Of a stretch of DNA of 64,000 nucleotides, positions 13,254 to 21,138 are shown piece by piece. Below the pieces are notes generated by a model. The model did not search any database. It saw only the letters and a list, made by a program, of their open reading frames with translations, and had not been told where the DNA came from. Every line of letters starts with the position of its first letter. The first letter of the stretch is position 1. The DNA comes from an uncultured Allomuricauda sp. (GTDB taxonomy: Bacteria > Bacteroidota > Bacteroidia > Flavobacteriales > Flavobacteriaceae): assembly GCF_947495325.1 (NCBI RefSeq), contig NZ_CANLYK010000001.1, positions 930,001 to 994,000 of the forward strand. The letters are read 5' to 3'. Both the position numbers and the translations under genes were made by a program.

Positions 13254-13982
13254 ATGGAAGAAACGAAACCAGGCTTAGTTTTGGGCAAAGTCTATCTTAT
13301 TCCCACTACCCTCGGGGACAATGCCCCATTGGAGGTACTTCCCATATCCGTGAAAAGAACTATTGAGAATATTGACCATTACATAGTTGAGAATGAAAAA
13401 ACGGCCCGGAGATTCATTAAAAAAGTAAGCCCCAGCAAGGCACAACCAAGTTTACATATTGAAACATTAAATAAATATACTGACCCTGCAGTCATCCCGG
13501 CCTATTTGGAGCCTTGCATAAGTGGTCAAGACATTGGCGTTTTATCGGAAGCTGGATGCCCAGGAATAGCTGACCCAGGAGCCGAGGTGGCAAGAATTGC
13601 ACATGAAAAACGAATACAGGTGGTTCCGCTTGTTGGTCCATCCTCTATCCTTATGGCAATGATGTCTAGCGGTATGAACGGGCAGAACTTTGCCTTTAAT
13701 GGGTATTTGCCGATAGATGCCACAGAACGCAAGAGCAAAGTGAAAAGTTTGGAGAAACTTTCACGAGAGAAAGGACAATCACAAATATTCATGGAAACCC
13801 CATATAGGAATGATAAGCTTTTGTTGGAATTAACCAAAACGCTTCAAAAAAGCACTCGGCTGTGTATTGCCTGTGACATTACTTTGCCAACAGAGTTCAT
13901 TCAAACCAAAACCATTCATGAATGGAGTGAGATAACTATTGACCTTAACAAAAGGCCAACTATTTTTATCGTTCAGGCATAA
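13254..13982 (+). CDS. Tetrapyrrole-methylase-family SAM-dependent methyltransferase (RsmI-like)
   Basis: 242 residues, starting immediately after the phosphatase stop. The N-terminal GKVYLIPTTLGDNA replaces the usual RsmI LYLVPTPIGN. It has LSEAGCPGIADPGAEVARIAH and VPLVGPSSILMAMMSSGMNGQNFAFNGYLP, both clear signatures of the family that methylates 16S rRNA C1402. The Bacteroidota branch is divergent, so the exact rRNA target is inference. A hairpin terminator lies five bases past the stop, closing the dnaA run. Confidence 0.88.
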   Translation: MEETKPGLVLGKVYLIPTTLGDNAPLEVLPISVKRTIENIDHYIVENEKTARRFIKKVSPSKAQPSLHIETLNKYTDPAVIPAYLEPCISGQDIGVLSEAGCPGIADPGAEVARIAHEKRIQVVPLVGPSSILMAMMSSGMNGQNFAFNGYLPIDATERKSKVKSLEKLSREKGQSQIFMETPYRNDKLLLELTKTLQKSTRLCIACDITLPTEFIQTKTIHEWSEITIDLNKRPTIFIVQA

Positions 13983-13986
13983 AAAA

Positions 13987-14006
13987 ACCCAGAATAAATT
14001 CCGGGT
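13987..14006 (+). terminator. Terminator after the dnaA run
   Basis: Hairpin acccagaataaattccgggt with one A-C mismatch in a nine-position stem and a two-base loop, followed by ctttctttc. It starts five bases after the methyltransferase stop. The A-run before it could serve the convergent gene as well. Confidence 0.75.
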
Positions 14007-14033
14007 CTTTCTTCTTGCTTTTAAAAGTTGTTC

Positions 14034-14675
14034 TTAAACTTTTGCGTTTCTTTTTTGCTTGATTTTAGATATATCGTATCCAGCAAACTTTCTCATATAC
14101 TGTGAGATATTACTCCCGTATGCATCTGCAACATCATTCTTTCCATAGGAGCGTAAAAATTTCTTTACATTTCCTGCTCCGGCTAAATGTGCAGCAGCCA
14201 AAATACCAGACTCTGTGATTTCTATTCCACGGATTCGCTTTCCATTAAACCGTTTGATATCTTTTCGTAGTATCCATTTGTTCCGTGCAATATTGGTTTC
14301 AAAGGTTCTTTCCTGAAGTGCCGGGTTTTTTATAAAATCATTTGCATTATAAACCCCCATCAAATTCAAGGTGCTCAATCCAAATTGATATTTCCCTAAA
14401 TATCCCAACGTATTGATTGCATGATATTTTCCTTGCGATTCTTTGAAAGCCAAAGCCTCCTTAAAACCATTATAGGCATTTCCTAAAAAAGGAGGGTAAA
14501 CTACTTCATCTTCCGCAGAAATTGAATCTTGCAGCACGGTAATCTCCAAATCTGTCCCAACCTTTAAAAAATCTGGAACTTTGTAATCTACTGTCTCAGT
14601 AACCGAATAGTAACCAAAACTTGTTAAAATCACAATCATGGCAAGATGCAAAACAAAACCTATCCATCTTTTCAT
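14034..14675 (-). CDS. Membrane-anchored lysozyme-like/lytic transglycosylase-like protein
   Basis: 213 residues. An N-terminal hydrophobic segment (GFVLHLAMIVILTSFGYYS) anchors or exports it. Residues about 70-190 look like the lysozyme-like fold: ALAFKESQGKYHAINTLGYLGKYQFG has the Glu of ESQG in the catalytic position of transglycosylase SLT-type enzymes, followed by the GKYQFG turn, and ESGILAAAHLAGAGNVKKFL is the usual second helix pair. Likely cleaves or binds peptidoglycan in the periplasm. Own promoter proposed in the 159-bp gap before it. A basic tail (KQKRNAK) ends the protein. Confidence 0.75.
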   Translation of the reverse strand: MKRWIGFVLHLAMIVILTSFGYYSVTETVDYKVPDFLKVGTDLEITVLQDSISAEDEVVYPPFLGNAYNGFKEALAFKESQGKYHAINTLGYLGKYQFGLSTLNLMGVYNANDFIKNPALQERTFETNIARNKWILRKDIKRFNGKRIRGIEITESGILAAAHLAGAGNVKKFLRSYGKNDVADAYGSNISQYMRKFAGYDISKIKQKRNAKV

Positions 14676-14730
14676 AACTTACATATTTAGAATTTCAAAG
14701 CGTTTAAGCATTGAAATTAAATTTGGTCGA

Positions 14731-14738
14731 CAAATATA
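14731..14738 (-). promoter_or_regulatory. -7 element for the lysozyme-like gene
   Basis: On the minus strand the bases read TATATTTG, a full match to the Bacteroidota -7 consensus TAnnTTTG. It lies 56 bases before the start codon at 14675. The expected -33 region is only a partial match. Confidence 0.45.
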
Positions 14739-14834
14739 GGGGGAGACTTTTTCTTAACACTTACGAAGCTCTTAAGTTTTTCTTAAATAGCTCTCAAATT
14801 ACGTTAAAGCGCTGAAAATAAACGGCAAACAACA

Positions 14835-15878
14835 TTATCTGACCACTTTTTGGGAATCTAACCATCGGGTATATTGTACCTTATTTCGGTTGTGCTGCGC
14901 CAGTGTTTTTGCAAACATGTGGTACCCAAAGTTGGAAACATCTGCCACAAAAAATAAATAATCGTGTTTTTCAGGATTTAAAACAGCCTCAATCGATGAA
15001 ATATCGGGCATAGTAATCGGTCCAGGAGGAATCCCGCTATACTTATAAGTATTATAGGGTGAATCCATTTCCAAATCCCTATATAAAACACGCTTGATGA
15101 TTGTGTCGTAATTTCCCGTTTCTTTTTTGATTGCATAAATCACCGTTGGGTCTGCCTGCAGTAGTATTCCTTTTTTGATTCTATTTAGATACACTCCAGC
15201 AACCCTGGGTCTCTCATCTGCCTTAACCGTTTCTTTCTGCACAATAGCGGCCAAAGCAATGACCTTGTTTGGTGTCAGGTTCAATTTCTCTGCTTTTAGT
15301 AATCTTTCCTTAGTCCAATATTTTTGATACTCCTCATACATTCTTTCCCTAAAATCCGTCGCATTAGTATTCCAAAAGAACTCATAGGTGTTGGGTAGGT
15401 ACATGCCCAGTTTCGTGTCTTCGTCAAACCCAGATTGCTTTAAAAACTCATCATCATTAACAGCATTAAGAAGTGAAAGGCTATCTGCTTCAATCTGTTC
15501 GGAAATTCTACCTGCCAATGATTGTAAGGATTCCTGATTGTTGAAGGAGACTCTGACAGGGGTATTCTTACTACGCAGGGAGTTTATAATGTCATTATTG
15601 TTCATCCCTTTATTAATGGGGAACTTTCCAGCTCTAATATTCGTTACATATCCTTTACGCTCTGCTACTGCTTCAAAAGTCCCCACATCTTTCAATAGTG
15701 GTTCTACAATTTTTTTTACCTCAGAAAATGAAGCATCCGAAGGGATAAAAACAAAAGCCTGCTCATTATTGAATTGGGTATTGGGCGAAAAAATGGCATT
15801 GTAAATCTGGAAGGCAACAAAACCACAAATCAACAATCCTAATATGGCCACAGCCCAAAGTGTTTTCTTAAGATACAT
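14835..15878 (-). CDS. mltG: Endolytic murein transglycosylase MltG
   Basis: 347 residues. One N-terminal membrane helix (TLWAVAILGLLICGFVAFQIY), then a LysM-like region and the YceG/MltG catalytic domain: AAIVQKETVKADERPRVAGVYLNRI contains the catalytic Glu, followed by LQADPTVIYA and YNTYKYSGIPPGPI. Cleaves nascent peptidoglycan strands at the inner membrane and so sets glycan length. Last gene of a dapF-GNAT-mltG run; its start overlaps the GNAT stop by 11 bases. Confidence 0.96.
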   Translation of the reverse strand: MYLKKTLWAVAILGLLICGFVAFQIYNAIFSPNTQFNNEQAFVFIPSDASFSEVKKIVEPLLKDVGTFEAVAERKGYVTNIRAGKFPINKGMNNNDIINSLRSKNTPVRVSFNNQESLQSLAGRISEQIEADSLSLLNAVNDDEFLKQSGFDEDTKLGMYLPNTYEFFWNTNATDFRERMYEEYQKYWTKERLLKAEKLNLTPNKVIALAAIVQKETVKADERPRVAGVYLNRIKKGILLQADPTVIYAIKKETGNYDTIIKRVLYRDLEMDSPYNTYKYSGIPPGPITMPDISSIEAVLNPEKHDYLFFVADVSNFGYHMFAKTLAQHNRNKVQYTRWLDSQKVVR

Positions 15879-16404
15879 TTTTTCTATTTACTTTTTGGAA
15901 CATTATCTCATCCTTAAAACCTTTGTTGGTCCGAATCCATTCACGTTTCAGCCCCACTTTGTCAAAACCTAGTTTTTCAAATAAATGAATACTGGCTGAA
16001 TTGTCAGATAAAATATTTGCATATAATTGATGGAGGTCCAGCGTTGAGAATGCATAATTGCTGAGCAAGGTTATGGCCTCTGCGCCAAGGCCTTTGTTTC
16101 TATTTTCTGAATTTGAAATAACAATTCCAATCCCTGCGCGTCTATTTTTTGGGTCAAAATCAAAAAGGTCGATTAACCCAATACACCTATCTTCCATATC
16201 ACAAATACAAAGTCGCAATTGTTTTACATCATATATGTCGCGATGTACATTCTCCAGGTATAAACTAAGTACTTTTTTCGAATAGGGTTTAAGCGTACCG
16301 CTTATTTCCCAAATGGAAGTATCATTTTCCAATTCGTAAAGAAAATCCAAATCCCTGGGTTCCAAAGCTCTCAAATAAACCTGTTTTCCTTTCAAGCTTA
16401 ACAT
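15868..16404 (-). CDS. RimJ/RimL-like GNAT N-acetyltransferase (178 aa)
   Basis: Begins LKGKQVYLRALEPRDLDFLYELEND, the usual RimJ/RimL opening, with the acetyl-CoA motif NSENRNKGLGAEAITLLSNYAF and the late LHQLYANILSDNSASIHLFEKLGF. May acetylate a protein N-terminus or small amine; the target is unknown. Overlaps dapF by seven bases and mltG by eleven, so translation of the three is coupled. Confidence 0.92.
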   Translation of the reverse strand: MLSLKGKQVYLRALEPRDLDFLYELENDTSIWEISGTLKPYSKKVLSLYLENVHRDIYDVKQLRLCICDMEDRCIGLIDLFDFDPKNRRAGIGIVISNSENRNKGLGAEAITLLSNYAFSTLDLHQLYANILSDNSASIHLFEKLGFDKVGLKREWIRTNKGFKDEIMFQKVNRKNVS

Positions 16405-17171
16405 GCTACTTCTCCTTTATAAACCTGTTTTGCTGGTCCTTTCAAGAAAATATCGGTGTAAGTACCTCCATTGAGTTCAAAACTAATGGTCAAATCGCCA
16501 CCTAGGGTATTGATTTCCACACTGTTTGAAGTCGTTTTTCCCAATTTATGCATTGCCAAGGCAACTGCTGTAACACCTGTCCCACAAGATAAAGTTTCAT
16601 CTTCCACTCCCCTTTCATAGGTTCTGACATTAAACGCTCCATTATCAGACTGTTCAACAAAGTTGATGTTACTACCTGATTCCCCATAAAGTCCATACCT
16701 AAGCTTTGTTCCTTCCTTCCGTACATTAAACTTCTCCAAATGTTCCACCAATTGTACATGATGCGGAGAACCGGTATCCAAAAAACTATATAAAGGTTTT
16801 TCTCTTATTTCATCAACATCGTTCATTTTAAGGTTGACAATGTCACCTTCAATAGTTGCAAAATGTAGGCCGTCAATCGCGTTAAAGGTTGTTTCGTTTT
16901 CGATCATACCCAAATATTTGGCAAAAGCAACTGCACATCTACCTCCATTGCCACACATACTCTGGCTTGCATCAGCATTATAATAATCCATATTAAAATC
17001 CGATGCACTATCATTTTCCAACAAAATGAGTCCATCTCCGCCAATCCCAAACCTTCTATCACATAGCTTTGCGATTAATTCAGTGTTGTCTTTTGGAAAA
17101 GTTTGTTGACGGTTGTCTATAAACACAAAATCGTTTCCCGTACCCTGATATTTGAAAAACTGTAGTATCAT
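16398..17171 (-). CDS. dapF: Diaminopimelate epimerase DapF
   Basis: Converts LL- to meso-diaminopimelate for lysine and peptidoglycan. FFKYQGTGNDFVFIDNR opens the protein; the two catalytic cysteines are in SMCGNGGRCA and DETLSCGTGVTA. ATG at 17171 (MILQFF) is four codons inside an earlier ATG at 17183 and fits the family start better. 257 residues, normal. First gene of the dapF-GNAT-mltG unit; the pairing with mltG joins two cell-wall steps in one transcript. Confidence 0.97.
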   Translation of the reverse strand: MILQFFKYQGTGNDFVFIDNRQQTFPKDNTELIAKLCDRRFGIGGDGLILLENDSASDFNMDYYNADASQSMCGNGGRCAVAFAKYLGMIENETTFNAIDGLHFATIEGDIVNLKMNDVDEIREKPLYSFLDTGSPHHVQLVEHLEKFNVRKEGTKLRYGLYGESGSNINFVEQSDNGAFNVRTYERGVEDETLSCGTGVTAVALAMHKLGKTTSNSVEINTLGGDLTISFELNGGTYTDIFLKGPAKQVYKGEVAC

Positions 17172-17188
17172 ATTTGGATGCAAAGGAA

Positions 17189-17196
17189 CAAATATA
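17189..17196 (-). promoter_or_regulatory. -7 element for dapF
   Basis: Minus strand reads TATATTTG, an exact TAnnTTTG match, 18 bases before the start used at 17171. No convincing -33 element seen. If used, the leader would be only about ten bases, which supports the later ATG. Confidence 0.4.
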
Positions 17197-17304
17197 GCGT
17201 ATTCTTTAAGGTTTTTTTGGTAGTTAAAAACGAGTTAAATTGATAATGTTAAAATTGATTTCATTTAATTTTGTTGAAGCTTAATGTTAAATTATTACAG
17301 AATT

Positions 17305-18696
17305 ATGAAGAGAATAGCCAGTTTATTTTTTGTATCGCTTTTTGCAGGTGCAATTACACTAGGAGCTTATAAAATATTTTTTGAAAAAGATGCTTATAAA
17401 TGGGTTGTTTCAAATGAGGAAACGCCTTTCTTGAGTACGAGTAACCTATCAACCTCAGCCAAAGGTGCAGGAATCAATGAAGTTGATTTCACCATAGCCG
17501 CGGAAAAAACTGTAAACGCTGTGGTACACGTCAAAAATTTAGCCATTAATAAGGGTGCCAGCAGTCTTTCAGATTTCTTTTATGGTTTTGAAAAGAAACA
17601 AACTCCACAAGTTGGTACAGGATCGGGCGTTATCATTTCACCGGATGGATTTATCGTTACCAACAACCATGTTATTGCCAATGCAAGCCAATTGGAGGTT
17701 ACCTTAAATAACAACAAGACTTATGAAGCAGAGGTTATAGGAGCAGATTCTGACTCCGATATTGCTTTGTTAAAAATAGAGGTCGATAAACCATTGCCCT
17801 ATTTGGCTTTTGGTGATTCCGATAATTCAAAAATTGGGGAATGGGTCTTAGCAGTAGGGAATCCGTTTAGTCTTACCTCTACAGTAACCGCAGGAATTGT
17901 AAGTGCCAAAGCCAGATCTTTGGGAAGAAATCAATCCTTTATTCAAACTGATGCTGCCGTGAATCCAGGAAACAGTGGTGGGGCCTTGGTAAACACAAAC
18001 GGTGACCTAATTGGCATAAACACTGCAATTACATCGCAGACAGGGTCCTATGTTGGTTATTCTTTTGCTGTTCCAAGTAATATCGCAAAAAAAGTAGTTG
18101 AGGATATTATGGAGTTTGGCAATGTACAACGTGGATTGCTTGGAATCTCTGCTGCAAATACAAATTCAAGAGAAGCCATTGAACTTGGCTATGATGAAAT
18201 TGAAGGTGTCGTAATCTCTCAGGTATCAGAGGATTCCGGTGCAGAGGAAGCTGGTTTAAAAACAGGCGACATTATTAAACAAGTAGACAATATACGAGTA
18301 CGCAAGTTTTCCGAACTTACAGGCTATCTTTCTTCCAAAAGACCTGGCGATATGGTAGAAGTTTTGGTGGATCGAGATGGAGAAAGAGTATCTAAGAATG
18401 TTACGCTCAAAAAGCAACAAACCATTATTTTACCCGCTACCGGTTTTATGGTAAAGAATCTATCTAAAGAGGATAAAAAAAGATTTGGGGTTGATAGTGG
18501 CGTAAAAGTCATAGATGTTCCAGAAGGTTATAGCAAATTTGATTTAAAAGATAAAGTAATCGTTGAAGTTGATGACAATGAGATTAAAAATATTGACGAC
18601 GCCAAAGACTTATTTAGTAAAATATCAAGGTACGGTAGAACAAGTTTTACCATGATCAATGAAAAAGGTGAAAAGGAGCGTTTAATCCTACAATAA
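17305..18696 (+). CDS. Deg/HtrA-type serine protease with PDZ domains
   Basis: 463 residues from ATG 17305 (MKRIASLFFVSLFAGAITLGAY, a signal or anchor); an ATG seven codons earlier is possible. Trypsin-like domain with the triad visible: TNNHVI (His), DSDIALLKI (Asp), and GNSGGALVN (Ser). Two PDZ domains follow: the first around GLLGISAANTNS...LKTGDIIKQVDN, a second shorter one near the C-terminus (KVIVEVDDNEI). Periplasmic quality-control protease or chaperone. Monocistronic, closed by a strong terminator. Confidence 0.95.
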   Translation: MKRIASLFFVSLFAGAITLGAYKIFFEKDAYKWVVSNEETPFLSTSNLSTSAKGAGINEVDFTIAAEKTVNAVVHVKNLAINKGASSLSDFFYGFEKKQTPQVGTGSGVIISPDGFIVTNNHVIANASQLEVTLNNNKTYEAEVIGADSDSDIALLKIEVDKPLPYLAFGDSDNSKIGEWVLAVGNPFSLTSTVTAGIVSAKARSLGRNQSFIQTDAAVNPGNSGGALVNTNGDLIGINTAITSQTGSYVGYSFAVPSNIAKKVVEDIMEFGNVQRGLLGISAANTNSREAIELGYDEIEGVVISQVSEDSGAEEAGLKTGDIIKQVDNIRVRKFSELTGYLSSKRPGDMVEVLVDRDGERVSKNVTLKKQQTIILPATGFMVKNLSKEDKKRFGVDSGVKVIDVPEGYSKFDLKDKVIVEVDDNEIKNIDDAKDLFSKISRYGRTSFTMINEKGEKERLILQ

Positions 18697-18712
18697 TAGA
18701 ATCTAAATATGT

Positions 18713-18746
18713 AAAAAAGGCACTCATTAAATGAGTGCCTTTTTTT
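18713..18746. terminator. Terminator after the Deg-type protease gene
   Basis: Perfect stem ggcactcatt/aatgagtgcc (18719-18739), flanked by six A before and a run of seven T after, so it can act in both directions. It is 22 bases past the stop codon. Confidence 0.9.
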
Positions 18747-18780
18747 GTTGCGATAATTTCACGAAAACGTTTGAAATATC

Positions 18781-18788
18781 TAATTTTG
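18781..18788 (+). promoter_or_regulatory. -7 element for the GAPDH gene
   Basis: TAATTTTG matches TAnnTTTG exactly; TTTC at 18757-18760, 20 bases upstream, is one base off the -33 TTTG. The start codon is 32 bases further on. Confidence 0.5.
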
Positions 18789-18819
18789 CCGACAACTAAA
18801 TTCAACTCAATTAAAATTC

Positions 18820-20268
18820 ATGGGCGATATCAAGTCTTACGAAAAGGAACTCGCATTCCAAGCAGATAGAAGAAAAGCAACAACGGAATTTATTAAAATT
18901 ATAAGTGATCTATGGTACGACAAGGCCATTGAAGTGGTCCTTTTCAAAAATCAAATCATAGACAAAAATGTAAGTGATATTATAAACTTGCATGAATATG
19001 CCGGTGAATTTGTCCAAAAACCGATTTCCATTTTTGATTCTGTTGAAATTCTTAGGGCAATCAATGATATCAACCTACCTCCTGCCAAGCTGGATATTGG
19101 AAAGCTTACCTATGAATATCATTCTGATGATAATGACCATCTCAATGTAAAGGCATTCGTAATAGAAAAACTAACAGATGCCCAATCTTACCATGAAATC
19201 AAACCAAAAGACGTGGTACTATATGGTTTTGGACGTATTGGAAGATTGGTTGCCCGCGAACTTATGGCCAAAACCGGAAGAGGAAGCCAATTGCGCTTAA
19301 GAGCTATTGTTGTAAGGGGTGAAATCAATGAAGAAGTCCTGGAAAAAAGAGCTGCATTGCTAAAAACAGATTCTGTTCATGGCCAGTTTATGGGTACCGT
19401 GGATGTCGATATAGAAAATAGTGCATTGGTCATTAATGGTACTACCGTAAAAATTATTACTGCAGATAAGCCTGAATCTATAGATTACACAAAATATGGC
19501 ATCTATAATGTCTTGATTATTGACAATACCGGTGCTTTCAGGGATAAAGCTTCGCTCTCGCGCCATTTGGAAGCTAAAGGGGCAAGCAAGGTTTTACTTA
19601 CCGCTCCTGGAAAGGAAGTGCCTAATATCGTACATGGTGTAAATCAAAAAGAATTTGATCCAGATAAGACCAAAATCTATTCGGCGGCCTCTTGTACTAC
19701 AAATGCCATAACCCCAATATTAAAGGTTATTGAAGATTCGCTTGGGATAAAAAAAGGACATTTGGAAACCATCCATGCATATACCAACGACCAGAACCTT
19801 GTTGATAATATGCATAAAAAGTACCGTCGCGGACGTGCCGCAGCGCTTAATATGGTCATTACTGAAACCGGTGCAGGAGCGGCCGTTGCCAAGGCCCTAC
19901 CCTCTTTAAAAGGTAAATTGACATCGAATGCAATACGAGTTCCAGTTCCAAACGGCTCGCTTGCCATCTTAAATCTTGAAATAAAGAACAAAACCTCAAA
20001 AGAAAGTGTAAATACTATTTTAAAGAAATATGCCCTTGAAGGTGATTTGGTAGAGCAGATACAATATTCTCTTAGCAATGAATTGGTATCGTCAGATATT
20101 GTTGGTATTTCTGCCCCATCCATATATGACAGCAAGGCCACTTTAGTTTCTGCAGATGGAAAAAGTTTGGTCCTATATATATGGTATGATAATGAGTACG
20201 GTTATTCACATCAAGTAATCCGACTTGCCAAATACATTGCCAAAGTAAGACGATATACGTATTATTAA
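18820..20268 (+). CDS. gap: Glyceraldehyde-3-phosphate dehydrogenase, long form
   Basis: 482 residues, some 150 longer than classical GAPDH. About 125 N-terminal helical residues precede the Rossmann domain (VVLYGFGRIGRLVARE). The catalytic Cys292 is in SAASCTTNAITP, and HAYTNDQNLVDNMHKKYRRGRAAALNMV and YDNEYGYSHQVIRL are the usual C-terminal motifs. Catalyses phosphorylating oxidation of glyceraldehyde-3-phosphate. I recall this long type from Bacteroidota beside a normal-length GapA; whether it favours glycolysis or gluconeogenesis, or NAD or NADP, cannot be read. Confidence 0.95.
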   Translation: MGDIKSYEKELAFQADRRKATTEFIKIISDLWYDKAIEVVLFKNQIIDKNVSDIINLHEYAGEFVQKPISIFDSVEILRAINDINLPPAKLDIGKLTYEYHSDDNDHLNVKAFVIEKLTDAQSYHEIKPKDVVLYGFGRIGRLVARELMAKTGRGSQLRLRAIVVRGEINEEVLEKRAALLKTDSVHGQFMGTVDVDIENSALVINGTTVKIITADKPESIDYTKYGIYNVLIIDNTGAFRDKASLSRHLEAKGASKVLLTAPGKEVPNIVHGVNQKEFDPDKTKIYSAASCTTNAITPILKVIEDSLGIKKGHLETIHAYTNDQNLVDNMHKKYRRGRAAALNMVITETGAGAAVAKALPSLKGKLTSNAIRVPVPNGSLAILNLEIKNKTSKESVNTILKKYALEGDLVEQIQYSLSNELVSSDIVGISAPSIYDSKATLVSADGKSLVLYIWYDNEYGYSHQVIRLAKYIAKVRRYTYY

Positions 20269-20311
20269 ATCAGAAATATTCAAGTAGCGGGTTCCATAAC
20301 TATGATTTTCT

Positions 20312-20341
20312 TTTGATTTTTGGTTTATTGGTGTAATTTCG
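20312..20341 (+). promoter_or_regulatory. Promoter of the coiled-coil membrane protein gene
   Basis: TTTG (20312-20315), 18 bases, then TAATTTCG (20334-20341), one mismatch to TAnnTTTG; spacing is one base below the usual 19-21. Start codon 36 bases downstream. Confidence 0.5.
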
Positions 20342-20377
20342 CCTTACCCTTAATCTAAATTAAAACGCATAATTACC

Positions 20378-20983
20378 ATGAGACGTTTACAAGTTTTCTT
20401 ATCCCTTGTTCTTTTTATCAGTGTTTTTTCAATTTCAGCTCAAAATCAAGATACTACGCCTGACACGGATACATCCATTGCCGGACAGTTTGAGGTACTG
20501 GAACGAAAGTCCACAAATTATAATGCACAGGGAAAACGCTATGAGGTAATTCGATTAATTGAACTGAATAAAATCAAAAAGAATATTTTTGATACCATTA
20601 GCTCGGCCAATCAATCTATAAAAGACCTTACTGCGACTATTACAAGCAATAAGGCTGAAATAAATAGCCTTAACTCAAAACTTCAAGAAACCACTAACAA
20701 CTTAAAGACCATTACTGCCGAAAAAGACAGTATATCGTTCTTTGGAGCTTTGATTAGCAAAGGAACCTACAACTTTATTTTATGGTCCATCATTTTTGGT
20801 CTATTGCTCTTTTTGCTATTGTTTATTTACAAGTTCAGGAACAGTAATTTTTTAACCCATCAGGCCAAAACTGCGCTTGCCGATGTTGAAAAAGAATACG
20901 AAGACCATAGAAGAAGAGCACTGGAACGTGAGCAGAAAATTAGCCGTCAGCTCCAGGATGAGCTGAATAAACAGAAGAAATAA
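20378..20983 (+). CDS. Exported coiled-coil protein with one membrane helix (201 aa)
   Basis: Signal peptide (MRRLQVFLSLVLFISVFSISAQ), a 100-residue segment ending in a heptad-rich stretch (SANQSIKDLTATITSN...INSLNSKLQETTNNLKTI), one membrane helix (FILWSIIFGLLLFLLLFIY), and a charged C-terminal helix (EYEDHRRRALEREQKISRQLQDELNKQKK in two parts). With cleavage, the coiled coil lies in the periplasm and the charged tail in the cytoplasm. I recall homologues labelled 'tRNA (guanine-N1)-methyltransferase' in flavobacterial databases; nothing here supports that. Function unknown, possibly envelope structure. Confidence 0.75.
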   Translation: MRRLQVFLSLVLFISVFSISAQNQDTTPDTDTSIAGQFEVLERKSTNYNAQGKRYEVIRLIELNKIKKNIFDTISSANQSIKDLTATITSNKAEINSLNSKLQETTNNLKTITAEKDSISFFGALISKGTYNFILWSIIFGLLLFLLLFIYKFRNSNFLTHQAKTALADVEKEYEDHRRRALEREQKISRQLQDELNKQKK

Positions 20984-20992
20984 ATATTTGTT

Positions 20993-21016
20993 AAAGCTTC
21001 CCTGTTTGGAAGCTTT
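20993..21016 (+). terminator. Terminator after the coiled-coil protein gene
   Basis: Perfect nine-base stem aaagcttcc/ggaagcttt with loop ctgttt, followed by tttg; ten bases after the stop. Confidence 0.85.
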
Positions 21017-21138
21017 TTTGTTTAAATTTCATTATCAAAAAGGATTCACAGGTACAGTTACTGTCTTTCCTTTCTGCCTAGAATCTCACTTTTGCGTTTA
21101 CCAACTATTGCTATATAGTTAATCATCAATCAAAAAAC